Part shown: positions 17,922 through 30,268 of the stretch, piece by piece | Numbering within the stretch: position 1 is the stretch's first letter | Layout of the letters: every line of letters begins with the position of its first letter | Assembly: GCA_035943635.1 (NCBI GenBank) | Contig: DASZBX010000080.1 | Coordinates: 124,001-188,000 of the forward strand | DNA: 64,000 bases | Reading direction: 5' to 3' | DNA from: DASZBX01 sp035943635 | Lineage (GTDB): Bacteria > Actinomycetota > Actinomycetes > Streptomycetales > Catenulisporaceae | Notes under the pieces: model-generated | Database searches by the model: none | What the model saw: only the letters and a program-made list of their open reading frames with translations | Told to the model about the DNA's origin: nothing | Position numbers and translations under genes: made by a program

Positions 17922-20864
17922 TCAGGAAATATTGAGCATCCTGATCACCAGCTCGCCGGTCCGCGGCGCCGCGGCCTCCGGGCCCCGGATCCAGGCCAGC
18001 GCCTGCCGGGTCAGGATCGGCCGGGCCGGGTCGTGCCCGGCCGCGGCGAACAGCAGCCGGGCCAGCGCCTCGCGCCGTTCCCGGTACGGTTCGGCCCGCT
18101 CGGCCCACTGGTCCAGCTGCCGCCGGGCCGCCCGGCCGCAGTCGGCCGAGACCAGCGCCTCGGCCCAGAGCCGGCCCGCGCCGCGGCTCAGGTCCAGGCT
18201 GCGTTCGGCCAGCCAGACCAGTCCCGGCCACGGCGCCTGCGCCGCCGCGGACTGCGCGCGGCCGGACCCGGCGCCCTGCGGGCCGGGACGGGACGGGTCA
18301 CGCTCGGCCGGGGCGCCGCGGCGCGGATCGCCGTGGCGCTCCAGGCAGACGGCGAGGGTGACCGTCACCAGTTCGGCGACCCGCCGGACCCGCGCCTGGC
18401 CGTGCTCGCTCCACGCGGTGAGCAGCTCGAAGACCGCGGCGGCGGCCGCCTCGGCGCCGACGTCGGACGGCACGTCCACGCTGGCGGTCAGCGAGTAGCA
18501 GAGCGCGTCGACCACCTCGTCCTGCTCGTCCTCGGCCAGTTCGGTCAGCAGTTCCGGGGTCCAGCCGGGCGCCGCCGTGCCCACGGCCCGGCCCAGCGTC
18601 CAGACCGCGGTCGCCCGCAGACTGGGCAGTTCGGCCCGGGACCAGCCGTCGATCAGCGCCCGCAGCCGGTCGCGCAGCTCCGGATTGCCCTCGCCCGCGG
18701 CCCAGACCGCGTGCGCCGCGGCCTCGTTCCGGTCCGGATCGTCGGCCCTGGCCCAGGGATCGACCACCGCGCGCAGCAACTGTTCCAGCGAGCCGGGCCC
18801 CCGGGCCAGCGCGCCGACGGCGGCCACAGCGCGGCGGCGCACGGCCGTGTTCGGGTGCGTGCCGAGCTGCTCGATCACCTGGACCAGGGCCGGCCGGATC
18901 CACCGGTATTCGGTCCACACGTGCCGCAGCAGGCGGTCGGCGTATCCGGGCTCGACGAACTCGGCCCGCAGGTCCCGGGCCGGGTCGGTGTGCGTGCGCA
19001 GGACGTGCGGCCCGGCCAGTGCCCGGATGTCGCGCAACGGGCCGCCGCGACCGGAACGGTACGGATCCGCGGGCGGTGCGGGCGGTGCGGGTTGTTCCGG
19101 TTCTAGCTCTTCGAAGCCTGCATTCTGGTACAAATCAGGGTTATTGTCGGCTTGACCCGATTGGTCGATTTCGCCTTGCCTGGTCAGGGAATCCTCGAAT
19201 GGATGGCCGTTCACTCGCGCGATCCGGCCTTCGGATCCGGATTCCTCTGCGCCATCGACACGGCCGGCATCGTGGTCGAATTCCGCCTCACCGCGTGACT
19301 CAGCCTCCTGCCGCACACCGTCAGACCCCAGATCCGCCCGGTAAGCCTCCTCCAGCGCGCCCGCCACGGCCGTGACCGTCTCGACCGGCTCCCCTTCGGC
19401 AAAAGCCAGCGCGACCGCGAAGAACCGGCTGGCCGGGTCGGTGAGCGCGGCGAACCAGTCCACCAGCTCCCGTTCCACCCGGTTGCGGGCCAGCGTGGCC
19501 AGGCGTTCGGCGACGGCGGCCGGGTCGCCCTCGTGCCGGGCCAGCAGCCGGCCGAGCGCGGCCGCGGCGGCGCAGGGCAGCTGCGGCGGCAGCGCGGCGA
19601 GCTGCCCGGCCACGGCCGGGGACCCCAGCAGCGCCCCGGCGTCGGCCGCGCGCCCGGCGCCGAGCCCGGCCCGCAGGTGCGCCTCGACCACCTCGCCGGG
19701 CGGCGGGCCCGCGGCCAGTTCGACGGTCAGCTCCGCCAGGTCCGGATCGGTCCACGGCACGGACTGGTCGACCACCAGCACCAGCCACGATTCCCGGTCG
19801 GCCAGCACCTGCCCGATCCGGTCGAGGTCGCGGCGGCGCAACCGGGCGGCGGACTCGGCCGTCAGCCCGTCGAGCACCAGCCCGCTGTGCGCGGGCACCG
19901 AGCGCAGGTCGAGAATCCGGAACCGGACGTCGGAGTCGACGGTGTAGAACCGCTCCACCCCGAGCGAGGCCAGCAGCCCCAGCGCGGCCGACTGCCGGCC
20001 GATGCCGGTGGGTCCGCGCAGCACGGCGATCGGCCCGGCGCACAGCAGCGCTTCCAGCCGGTCCAGGCCGCCGGGCGGGACGAACGGCCGCAGGGATTCC
20101 AGCAGGGCGGCGCTGTAGGGGTGGTACCCGGCCGGGAACGGCAGCCCGAACCCGCCGTTGAACGCATGCGCGCCCTTCGAACTGCCAGGGCTGCCGGGGC
20201 TGCCAGCACTGCCGCCGCTGCCGCCGCTACCGGAGCCGCCCGACCTACCCGGCGTCCCCGAACCGCCGGAGAATCCGAACCCTTCGAGGCTTCCCGGCCT
20301 CCTTGTGCTGTCCGGGATCCGCTGGCCACCCGACTCGTTCGACTCGCCCGACTCGCCCGGACCGCCGGCCGAACCCGGCGGATTGGGCGCATTCGACATC
20401 TTCCGCGCCTGCGCCCCATTCCGGACCAGCGCGGACCCACACCGGTCGCCCGGACCGCCGCCGGGTACGTCGCTGCGGCGCGCCTCGCCGCGTTGTGGTT
20501 CACCACGCACAGATCCGCCTCGGCCCAGCTCGCCGTGATCCGATACGACGCGTCCTGACTCGTCCCGGCCCGGATCACCGCGGCCTGATTCGCCGCCGCC
20601 CGGCCCGGCCGATCCACCCGGTCCGCTCGGCCCGCCCGCCCCCGATTCTTCCACGGCTGTTCGTGCTGTGCCCACCCCTTCTCGTACGGGTTCGTTCATC
20701 CGCGGCCGCGATCCGGCGCCGCCGTCGGCGCCCCGGACCTGGTGACCGAGGCCTCTGATACCGGCGCCCACCCCGCCGGACCAGCCCGGACCGGCCGCCC
20801 CGGGCACTGCGGCCGGGACCTGTCTTCGGGACCGGGCCGTCGCCGCGCGATCCGTCACCGCCAT
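17922..20864 (-). CDS. Large protein with a P-loop-like segment and HEAT-like repeats, function unknown
   Basis: A 980-aa open frame. The first 230 or so residues are Gly/Ser/Glu-rich and low in complexity (SGGSGTPGRSGGSGSGGSGG), so the true start is unsure; ATG 20699 is an alternative. Near residue 280 is a Walker-A-like loop, AVLRGPTGIGRQSAALGLL, in which the usual GKS is GRQS, and a later LVLVVDQS could be a Walker B strand. After an acidic linker, residues about 640-850 are helical repeats (HPNTAVRRRAVAAVGALARG, ELPSLRATAVWTLGRAVG), like HEAT or armadillo. The layout suggests a STAND-like or scaffold protein, but nothing identifies the substrate. No membrane segment is evident. Confidence 0.6.
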   Translation of the reverse strand: MAVTDRAATARSRRQVPAAVPGAAGPGWSGGVGAGIRGLGHQVRGADGGAGSRPRMNEPVREGVGTARTAVEESGAGGPSGPGGSAGPGGGESGRGDPGRDESGRVVSDHGELGRGGSVRGEPQRGEARRSDVPGGGPGDRCGSALVRNGAQARKMSNAPNPPGSAGGPGESGESNESGGQRIPDSTRRPGSLEGFGFSGGSGTPGRSGGSGSGGSGGSAGSPGSPGSSKGAHAFNGGFGLPFPAGYHPYSAALLESLRPFVPPGGLDRLEALLCAGPIAVLRGPTGIGRQSAALGLLASLGVERFYTVDSDVRFRILDLRSVPAHSGLVLDGLTAESAARLRRRDLDRIGQVLADRESWLVLVVDQSVPWTDPDLAELTVELAAGPPPGEVVEAHLRAGLGAGRAADAGALLGSPAVAGQLAALPPQLPCAAAAALGRLLARHEGDPAAVAERLATLARNRVERELVDWFAALTDPASRFFAVALAFAEGEPVETVTAVAGALEEAYRADLGSDGVRQEAESRGEAEFDHDAGRVDGAEESGSEGRIARVNGHPFEDSLTRQGEIDQSGQADNNPDLYQNAGFEELEPEQPAPPAPPADPYRSGRGGPLRDIRALAGPHVLRTHTDPARDLRAEFVEPGYADRLLRHVWTEYRWIRPALVQVIEQLGTHPNTAVRRRAVAAVGALARGPGSLEQLLRAVVDPWARADDPDRNEAAAHAVWAAGEGNPELRDRLRALIDGWSRAELPSLRATAVWTLGRAVGTAAPGWTPELLTELAEDEQDEVVDALCYSLTASVDVPSDVGAEAAAAAVFELLTAWSEHGQARVRRVAELVTVTLAVCLERHGDPRRGAPAERDPSRPGPQGAGSGRAQSAAAQAPWPGLVWLAERSLDLSRGAGRLWAEALVSADCGRAARRQLDQWAERAEPYRERREALARLLFAAAGHDPARPILTRQALAWIRGPEAAAPRTGELVIRMLNIS

Positions 20865-21057
20865 GCACCGTCCGGACCCGGCCGTCCGTTCGGCCGACCG
20901 GCGGCGGCCATCCGGCCGCGGGCCGGGCCGGGCCGGTGTTCCTGTGCTGCTTCCACCCGAGACAGAGTAGTTAAACGAAGGGCCGATGAGGCGGTTTTCC
21001 GGATATTGAGCCCGCCGGGAGCCCTGGGTGACCCGGTGCCGTGAGAGCCGGCCGCGC

Positions 21058-21765
21058 TCACCCGCCGGCGGCCTTGCGCGCCTGCTGCAACAACGCCGGG
21101 ACGTCGTCGACCATGATCCGGCCGCGCCGGGTGTGCGCGATGCCGCGCCGGGAGAGCATCGTGACGGTCCGGCAGACCGTCTCCCGGGCCACCCCGGCGC
21201 CGCCGGCCAGCTCGGCCTGGTCCACCGGAATGGTGACGCTGTCGCCCGGCTGGTCGTCCAGGCAGGTCGCCACCAGCCGGGCCAGCAGCCGGACCACCCG
21301 GTCCCGGGCGCCGAGCGCGCCGAGCGCGCCGAGTTCGTCCTGCGCCTCGCGCACCCTGGCCACCGCGACCTCCAGCAGGGCGAAGCAGAGCTCGGGGTCC
21401 TCGTGCACGGCGAGCAGGAACGCCTCGGCCGGCAGCCGCCAGGCGGCCACCGCCGTCACCGCGACCACCGCGGCGGTCGTGCGGGCGCCGTCGATGCAGT
21501 CCAGGTCGCCGACCAGGTGGCCGCGGCCGTGCACGGCCAGCAGCCGGGGCCCGCCGTCGAGCGGGTCGCCGACCACCTTGACCATGCCGCGGGTGAGCAG
21601 GAAGACGTGCTCGGCCGCGGCGCCGGGCATGGTGAGCACGGTGTTGCGCGGGTAATCCAGATAGGTGGCGCTCGCGCGCAGGCGGGCCGCGTCGGCCGGG
21701 GACAGCCGCGGCTCGCGGTCCGTCAGCGAGCCGGCGCCGAACCCGGTCACCGGGCCGGGCCGCAT
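21058..21765 (-). CDS. Crp/Fnr-family transcriptional regulator
   Basis: A 235-aa regulator. Residues 20-135 form a cyclic-nucleotide-binding-like beta barrel (VFLLTRGMVKVVGDPLDGGP, HGRGHLVGDLDCIDGARTTA) and the C-terminus has a Crp-type winged helix (QAELAGGAGVARETVCRTVT MLSRRGI). The phosphate-binding cassette lacks a clear GELAL-R-x-A motif, so cAMP binding is doubtful. No Cys cluster for Fe-S is present. It lies alone on the minus strand, downstream of the DUF1707 gene with a 146-bp gap. Confidence 0.88.
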   Translation of the reverse strand: MRPGPVTGFGAGSLTDREPRLSPADAARLRASATYLDYPRNTVLTMPGAAAEHVFLLTRGMVKVVGDPLDGGPRLLAVHGRGHLVGDLDCIDGARTTAAVVAVTAVAAWRLPAEAFLLAVHEDPELCFALLEVAVARVREAQDELGALGALGARDRVVRLLARLVATCLDDQPGDSVTIPVDQAELAGGAGVARETVCRTVTMLSRRGIAHTRRGRIMVDDVPALLQQARKAAGG

Positions 21766-21911
21766 GCTCGTGCCCTCGTAAGCTGCTTCACTCTTCCAGG
21801 CTAGGGCGCCGGGACGCCCCGGTTAGGTGACCGCGGACACCCGGCACCGGAGTCGAAGCCGGTCGGAAGAGCTTCGGAAGCGGCCGGGAAGAACGCAGGT
21901 CAGCCCGCCGG

Positions 21912-22553
21912 TCAGCGCGGCAGCTCCAGGTTCCGGCCGCGGCCGAACAGCCGGCGCCACCAGTGCACGGGCGTGGTCGAGGGCCGCCGGACCCGGACCG
22001 CGGAGTGCGCCATGTCGCCGACCAGCCTGATCACCGGCCCGTCCCAGGTGGTCACCATCCGGGCGCCGCGGTCGTTGATCGCGCTGTGCATCCAGCGCAC
22101 CTCGTCGTGCTCGATCCGGGCGTCGTCCGGCACGAGCAGCCGGACCGAGCTGTGCCGGGCGGACAGGTGGATGGTCACGCCCTCGGCCGGGACCGGCGCG
22201 GTCCGGAAGTCCAGGATGGAGTGCGAGTGCTGGAGTTCGAGCTCGATTCTGGCCGGCACCTCCCACAGGCCGATCCGGTCGGCGTGCCCGTGCTTGACCG
22301 CGAGCCGGAGCGACTCGCGCACCGGCCGGGCCGCCGGCGCGGAGCCGTTGCCGGTCTGCTGCGGCAGGTCGGCGGTGATCTCGTCCAGGTCGGCGTAGGT
22401 GCGCGCGGCGAGCGCGGCGTCGAGCCGGACCTCGAGCTCGTCCAGGGTCAGCCGTCCGTCGCCGGCCGCGATCCGCAGCCGTTCGGCGGCGGCCTCGCGC
22501 TCGTCGTAGCCGACCCGCTGCGTGGCCCGGGCGGGCAGGTTTCCGTCGCTCAT
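21912..22553 (-). CDS. DUF1707 domain protein
   Basis: This 213-aa protein has an N-terminal DUF1707 domain (VGYDEREAAAERLRIAAGDG, LDELEVRLDAALAARTYADL) and a beta-rich C-terminal part (ESLRLAVKHGHADRIGLWEV, LDFRTAPVPAEGVTIHLSAR). It ends in an Arg/Trp-rich tail (HWWRRLFGRGR). No transmembrane helix is seen. It shares the first domain with 4870-5544 but not the MGG-repeat domain. DUF1707 proteins are abundant in actinomycetes and poorly understood; a membrane or cell-wall stress link is only inference. Confidence 0.82.
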   Translation of the reverse strand: MSDGNLPARATQRVGYDEREAAAERLRIAAGDGRLTLDELEVRLDAALAARTYADLDEITADLPQQTGNGSAPAARPVRESLRLAVKHGHADRIGLWEVPARIELELQHSHSILDFRTAPVPAEGVTIHLSARHSSVRLLVPDDARIEHDEVRWMHSAINDRGARMVTTWDGPVIRLVGDMAHSAVRVRRPSTTPVHWWRRLFGRGRNLELPR

Positions 22554-22668
22554 GACTGGAATCGTACCTACCCGCAGGCTTGACCGCGAAGACCCGTACG
22601 GCCGTAGCGAGCGCCACCGCCTTCGCCCGTCAGGCCCGGCTTCGCGCGAACGGGTTCACTCGAACGGC

Positions 22669-23109
22669 TCAGGCGAGCGGTTCCAGCACCACGATCGGGA
22701 TCGTGCGGTCGGTCTTCTTCTGGTAGACCTCGTAGTCCGGCCAGATCTGGGCCATCTTCTCCCACAGTCGCTCGCGCTCCTCGCCCACCGCGGTCCGGGC
22801 CCGGGCCGAGAACTTCTCGGCCATCACCTGCACCTGCACCTCGGCGTTCGCGGTCAGGTTCAGGTACCAGGCCGGGTGGTGCGGCGTGCCGCCGGCCGAG
22901 GCCTCGACCACGTAGCGCGCGCCGTCCCGGCCGTAGATCAGCGCGGTCCGCCGACGCAGCCCGCTCTTGCGGCCGACCACCGTGAGCAGCAGCACCGGCG
23001 CGCCGACCCGGAACTCGTGCCCGTGCACGCCGTCCGTCGCGACGTAGCTCTTGATGTGTTTGTTCACCCAGTCGGCCGGACTGTCGACCACGTCGGTCTG
23101 CTCGTTCAT
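22669..23109 (-). CDS. Nitroreductase/deazaflavin (F420)-dependent oxidoreductase
   Basis: This 146-aa protein is of the DDN/DUF385 split-barrel family, which uses F420H2 to reduce enones, quinones or nitro compounds. Landmarks are VLLLTVVGRKSGLRRRTALI, YVVEASAGGTPHHPAWYLNL and a C-terminal IWPDYEVYQKKTDRTIPIVV, where Tyr residues line the active site in relatives. AAGGAG nine bases before ATG 23109 sets the start; the open frame upstream is not family-like. It is transcribed away from the methyltransferase at 23295, with a shared regulatory region between. Confidence 0.88.
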   Translation of the reverse strand: MNEQTDVVDSPADWVNKHIKSYVATDGVHGHEFRVGAPVLLLTVVGRKSGLRRRTALIYGRDGARYVVEASAGGTPHHPAWYLNLTANAEVQVQVMAEKFSARARTAVGEERERLWEKMAQIWPDYEVYQKKTDRTIPIVVLEPLA

Positions 23110-23224
23110 CCCGTACTCCTTCGCTCCGCGCTGGTCCGCTCGCCGTTTCCACGGTAATGCCGCCCCGGCCGGAGCGCACGACGGGCGACGCAACCCACTT
23201 GTCTCACATTCCGAAACATCCTTG

Positions 23225-23237
23225 CTCTCATTCTGAG
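23225..23237. promoter_or_regulatory. Palindrome TCTCA-TTC-TGAGA, possible operator
   Basis: A perfect five-pair palindrome with a three-base centre lies in the divergent region between the F420-type reductase and the methyltransferase. A related half-site (TCTCACATTCCGA) sits 23 bp upstream, starting about 23201. The stretch is notably less GC-rich than its surroundings, as expected of a promoter. No regulator is encoded right beside it. Confidence 0.35.
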
Positions 23238-23294
23238 ACGAGGAATAGTGTCCGGGCATCGGGAAACCCCGACCGACGAAGGAGTCTGATCACC

Positions 23295-24113
23295 ATGGCA
23301 CCCGGAGCCGAGACGGCCACCTACACCCACGGCCACCACGCGTCAGTACTGCGCTCGCACACCTGGCGGACCGCCCGCAACTCGGCGGCGTACCTCCTGC
23401 CGCACCTGCACGCGGGCCAGAGCGTCCTGGACGTCGGCTGCGGCCCCGGCACCATCACCACCGACCTCGCCGCCCTGGTCGCCCCCGGCCGGGTGACCGG
23501 CCTGGACTACGCCGCGGGCATCCTGGAGCAGGCCCGGCTGACCGCCGCCGAGGCGGGCCTGACCGACCGGATCGAGTTCGTCCAGGGCGACGTGCACGCG
23601 CTCGACTTCCCGGACGACGCCTTCGACGTCGTGCACGCCCACCAGGTGCTGCAACACGTCGGCGACCCGGTCACCGCGCTGCGCGAAATGCGCCGGGTGT
23701 GCAAGCCCGGCGGCGTGGTCGCGGTGCGCGACTCGGACTACGCCGGGTTCTTCTGGTACCCCGAGGACCCGCGGCTGACCTCGTGGCAGGAGCTGTACCA
23801 CAAGGTCGCCCGGGCCAACGGCGGCGAGCCGGACGCCGGCCGGCGGCTGTGGTCCTGGGCCCGCGCGGCCGGGTTCGGCCGGATCACACCGAGCAGCTCG
23901 GCCTGGTGCTTCGCCACCGACGAGGAGCGGGCCTGGTGGGGCCGATCCTGGGCCGAACGGGTGACCGGCTCGGACTTCGCCCGGGTCGCCGTGGCCGGCG
24001 GGCACGCCACCGAGGCCGAACTGGCCGAGGCCGCCGCGGGCTGGCTGGCCTGGGCCGCCGACCCGGACGCCTCCCTGACCATCCCGCACTGCGAACTGCT
24101 CTGCTGGAAGTAG
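23295..24113 (+). CDS. Class I SAM-dependent methyltransferase (UbiE/type 11)
   Basis: A 272-aa methyltransferase. Motif I is VLDVGCGPGTITTDLAALV, followed by VTGLDYAAGILEQA, FVQGDVHALDFPDDAFDVVH and the post-motif LREMRRVCKPGGVVAVRDSD. Domain order and length match the UbiE-like group acting on small molecules. GAAGGAG before the ATG at 23295 sets the start. It converges on the SWIM gene, with a strong hairpin between them. The substrate is unknown. Confidence 0.88.
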   Translation: MAPGAETATYTHGHHASVLRSHTWRTARNSAAYLLPHLHAGQSVLDVGCGPGTITTDLAALVAPGRVTGLDYAAGILEQARLTAAEAGLTDRIEFVQGDVHALDFPDDAFDVVHAHQVLQHVGDPVTALREMRRVCKPGGVVAVRDSDYAGFFWYPEDPRLTSWQELYHKVARANGGEPDAGRRLWSWARAAGFGRITPSSSAWCFATDEERAWWGRSWAERVTGSDFARVAVAGGHATEAELAEAAAGWLAWAADPDASLTIPHCELLCWK

Positions 24114-24125
24114 CCCGGCCCCGGT

Positions 24126-24173
24126 GAGCCGGGTCCGCAGCGCGCGGCGAACGCGCGCCCGCGGGCCCGGCTC
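24126..24173. terminator. Bidirectional hairpin between convergent genes
   Basis: A stem of about 20 pairs with two mismatches and a short loop (GAGCCGGG... pairing with ...CCCGGCTC) fills the 75-bp space between the convergent methyltransferase and SWIM genes. It could stop transcription from both sides. Confidence 0.65.
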
Positions 24174-24188
24174 GGCGTCAGGCCCGGC

Positions 24189-25016
24189 TCACCGGCGGAT
24201 CAGCGCCGCATAGGCCGGACCGAGCAGCGTGGCCAGGTCCTGCCCGCCCAGGCCGGCGCCGATCGGCCCCAACTGGTCCAGCAGCGTCGTCTCCTGCGCG
24301 CCGGCCACCTTGTGCAGCGGCTCGGGCAGCGGTTCCGGGCTCAGCCAGAACGACTCGGTCAGCTCCGCCAGCGGACGGTCGCCGGTCTCCCCCTCGGCCG
24401 GGTCCTGCGGCTGGGCCGCCCAGGCCTTCTCGTCCCGCAGCGCGTCGATCCGGCGCAGCAGGTCGGTCTTGGTCCGGCCGCGCCAGGCGAGCAGCTCGAA
24501 CGGGTTCGCGTCGAACCGCTCGGCCAGGATGTAGCAGGTCGCGGCGACGTGCTTGCACGGGCTGCTGCGGTCCGGGCACGAGCAGTCGGACGCGAACTCG
24601 CGCATCGTCGGGAACAGGGTCATCCCGCAGCGGCTGAACACCGCCTCCATCTCCACCGGCATCCGCCCGGCCAGCAGCTCGGCCACCAGCGCCGAATCCT
24701 CGGCCAGGGCGCGTTCGATCTTGGCCCACTGCACGGCCGGCGTGATCCCGATCTCCAGCACCACGCTGTACGGCGCCGTGCGCGACCCCTGCACCCGCGA
24801 GACCACCTCGCCCGCGCGCACCCCGATCTCCAGCACCTGCCCGCTGCGCGCGTACGAGCGGCCGCGGGTCAGCCGCGAGCCCATGCCGAAGCCTTCGAGC
24901 ACGGCGATGAACCGCTGCGACCACCAGGTGTCGCCGATCGCGCCGCGGGCCGACCTGGCCCTGATCCCCGAGGCGGTGCGCCTCGGCCGCGACGACGGGT
25001 ATCCGCCCCAGCTCAT
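24189..25016 (-). CDS. SWIM zinc-finger protein
   Basis: A 275-aa protein with one SWIM motif (CSCPDRSSPCKH, pattern CxC..CxH) near residue 145. It follows an N-terminal region typical of SWIM partners of SNF2 enzymes (ARGAIGDTWWSQRFIAVLEG, GSRLTRGRSYARSGQVLEIG). SWIM domains bind zinc and contribute to DNA or protein contacts. The gene starts 19 nt after the helicase gene and clearly forms an operon with it. This pairing recurs in actinomycetes and suggests a DNA repair or chromatin-type remodelling role, though the precise function is not known. Confidence 0.88.
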   Translation of the reverse strand: MSWGGYPSSRPRRTASGIRARSARGAIGDTWWSQRFIAVLEGFGMGSRLTRGRSYARSGQVLEIGVRAGEVVSRVQGSRTAPYSVVLEIGITPAVQWAKIERALAEDSALVAELLAGRMPVEMEAVFSRCGMTLFPTMREFASDCSCPDRSSPCKHVAATCYILAERFDANPFELLAWRGRTKTDLLRRIDALRDEKAWAAQPQDPAEGETGDRPLAELTESFWLSPEPLPEPLHKVAGAQETTLLDQLGPIGAGLGGQDLATLLGPAYAALIRR

Positions 25017-25035
25017 CTTAAGTACCCTCCCTCGC

Positions 25036-28458
<3,423 letters not shown>

Positions 28459-28607
28459 GGGTCAACACGCTCCTTGGCCGCCCAGCGGCATTGCGCACAG
28501 TCACGTTCGCGGCGGATCCGACGAACCGGCCGGCCCGCCGGTCCGTTCGGAATGCCAAGTAAGCAGCATATCGAATCGGCGCGGCACTCGGCCGTTGAAT
28601 CACCAAG

Positions 28608-28922
28608 TCACGCGGCGGCCGGATCGTCGGGCGCGGCCAGCAGACGCTCGACCGTGGCCACCTTCCCGTTGAGCCCGTCCACCACACCCGGCCGGATGTC
28701 GGCCTTCAGGACCAGGCTGACCCGGCCGCAGTGCGCCTGCACGGCCGCGCAGGCGCGTTTGACCACGTCCATGCACTCGTCCCACTCGCCTTCGACCGTG
28801 GTGAACATGGCGTCGGTCCGGTTCGGCAGCCCGGACTCGCGCACCACCCGCACCGCGTCGGCGACGTACTTGCCGACCTCCTCGCCCACGCCGATGGGGG
28901 TGACTGAGAACGCGACCAGCAT
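28608..28922 (-). CDS. MTH1187/YkoF-type thiamine-binding-like small protein
   Basis: A 104-aa protein of the DUF77/MTH1187 family: MLVAFSVTPIGVGEEVGKYV, a middle TTVEGEWDECMDVVKRA and HCGRVSLVLKADIRPG. Members fold like YkoF and bind thiamine or related small molecules as multimers; the physiological role is uncertain. AAAGGAGG nine bases before ATG 28922 gives a firm start. It lies 54 bp after the MBL-fold gene on the same strand and may be co-transcribed with it. Confidence 0.83.
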   Translation of the reverse strand: MLVAFSVTPIGVGEEVGKYVADAVRVVRESGLPNRTDAMFTTVEGEWDECMDVVKRACAAVQAHCGRVSLVLKADIRPGVVDGLNGKVATVERLLAAPDDPAAA

Positions 28923-28976
28923 CGCCGGCCTCCTTTTTCCTGGGGTCTCGCTGGGGTCTTGATGTGGCGGACTTCA

Positions 28977-30083
28977 CTACTTTTCCGCTTCGAGCGCGGC
29001 CTTCTCCTGCTTGTCCAGCCAGCGCGCGATCCCGCTCACGTTCGCGGCGGTCGACGACAGCTCCTCGAACTTGGCCGCCACCTGCGGCTCGGCCAGCAGC
29101 GCGGCGTAGCGCTCGCGGGTGCGGTCCCGGACCATGGCCACCGCGTGGTCCAGGTCGAACGCGGCGGACTCTGCGGTGTTCGCGCCGGCCGGCCCGCGCT
29201 GCTCGGTGATCGCGTCCCGGACCAGGCCGACCCAGAGCCGCAGTTCCGCTCTGGCCCGGTCCAGGCTCTCGGCGACGTCCACGATCGGGCCGTAGTGGGA
29301 GAACAGCAGCCGGGTCGCGGCCAGTTCCTCGAATCGGCCGAGGGAGTGCAGGGCCAGGTCGAGGTCGAATTCCGGCGGCGGAGTGCCGGGCAGGAGCGTC
29401 CCGGACCGGCTTCCCGCCGCCGCCACGAGTTCGCTCGGGGCCAGCCCGGTGCGCGGGTCGGCGTGCGCCGGGGGCACGTAGATGCCCGCGGCGTCGCCCA
29501 CGTACAGATCCCCGGTCGCCGAGTCGACCAGGCCGAGGTGATGCCGGGCGTGTCCGGGCGTGTGGTGCGCCTCCAGGTACCGGCCGCCGCCGAGATCGAT
29601 CCGGCCGACCGCGTCGATGCTCTCGATTCGCTCGGCCGGAGTAGGCAGCAGTTCACCGAAAAGAGTGTCCATGGCCGGTCCGAACACCCGCCGCGCGCTG
29701 GCCATCAGCTTGGCCGGGTCGGCCAGGTGCCGCGCGCCGGAGTCCTGCACCACGATCCGGGCCTTCGGGAACGCCGCCGCGAGGTCCCCGACCCCGCCGG
29801 CGTGGTCGAGGTGGATGTGGGTGACCACGATGGTGGCCAGGTCCTGCGGCCCGATCCCCAGCCCGGCCAGCGCCTCGACCACCACCGGGGCCGAGGTCGC
29901 GGTCCCGGTCTCGACCAGCGCCGGCCGCTCGGCCAGGATCGCGTACGCGGCGGTGATGCCCGAGTAGCCGGACATGGCCGTGTCGATCAGGTGCACGTCC
30001 GCGCCCAGGTCGATCGGCGCGGCCGGCTGGTCCGAGAGGTTCTGCGCAGCGTCACTTCCGAGCGTAGATGCCATGTGTTCCAA
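28977..30083 (-). CDS. MBL-fold metallo-hydrolase
   Basis: This 368-aa protein has a metallo-beta-lactamase fold at residues 25-250: VVTHIHLDHAGG is the HxHxDH motif, HHTPGHARHHLGLV the third ligand region, VGDAAG the bridging Asp and FSHYGP a late His. A C-terminal helical extension of about 100 residues follows. It resembles glyoxalase-II- or lactonase-like cytosolic hydrolases. The substrate is unknown. ATG 30083 or 30074 may be used. It is divergent from the SPFH gene. Confidence 0.85.
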   Translation of the reverse strand: MEHMASTLGSDAAQNLSDQPAAPIDLGADVHLIDTAMSGYSGITAAYAILAERPALVETGTATSAPVVVEALAGLGIGPQDLATIVVTHIHLDHAGGVGDLAAAFPKARIVVQDSGARHLADPAKLMASARRVFGPAMDTLFGELLPTPAERIESIDAVGRIDLGGGRYLEAHHTPGHARHHLGLVDSATGDLYVGDAAGIYVPPAHADPRTGLAPSELVAAAGSRSGTLLPGTPPPEFDLDLALHSLGRFEELAATRLLFSHYGPIVDVAESLDRARAELRLWVGLVRDAITEQRGPAGANTAESAAFDLDHAVAMVRDRTRERYAALLAEPQVAAKFEELSSTAANVSGIARWLDKQEKAALEAEK

Positions 30084-30268
30084 TCTAGACGAGACCGCGA
30101 ACCGCCCCGCGCCGCCCCTGCACTACCCTTGCGCCGCCCCTCCTCGCACTTCTCCGCCGCGCCCTTTTTCGTCAGTTTGACGATAAGCACTCCGCTGCCC
30201 TACCGTCATACCAGCACGCTCGCATCATTCCCTTGCGGGCGAAGGATTTCCGAGGTGGGGGAACACTG

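Noticed and set aside
20160..20300. CRISPR-like short repeats
   Set aside because: The repeats are tandem CTGCCG-type triplets coding Gly/Ser in the large protein, without spacers.
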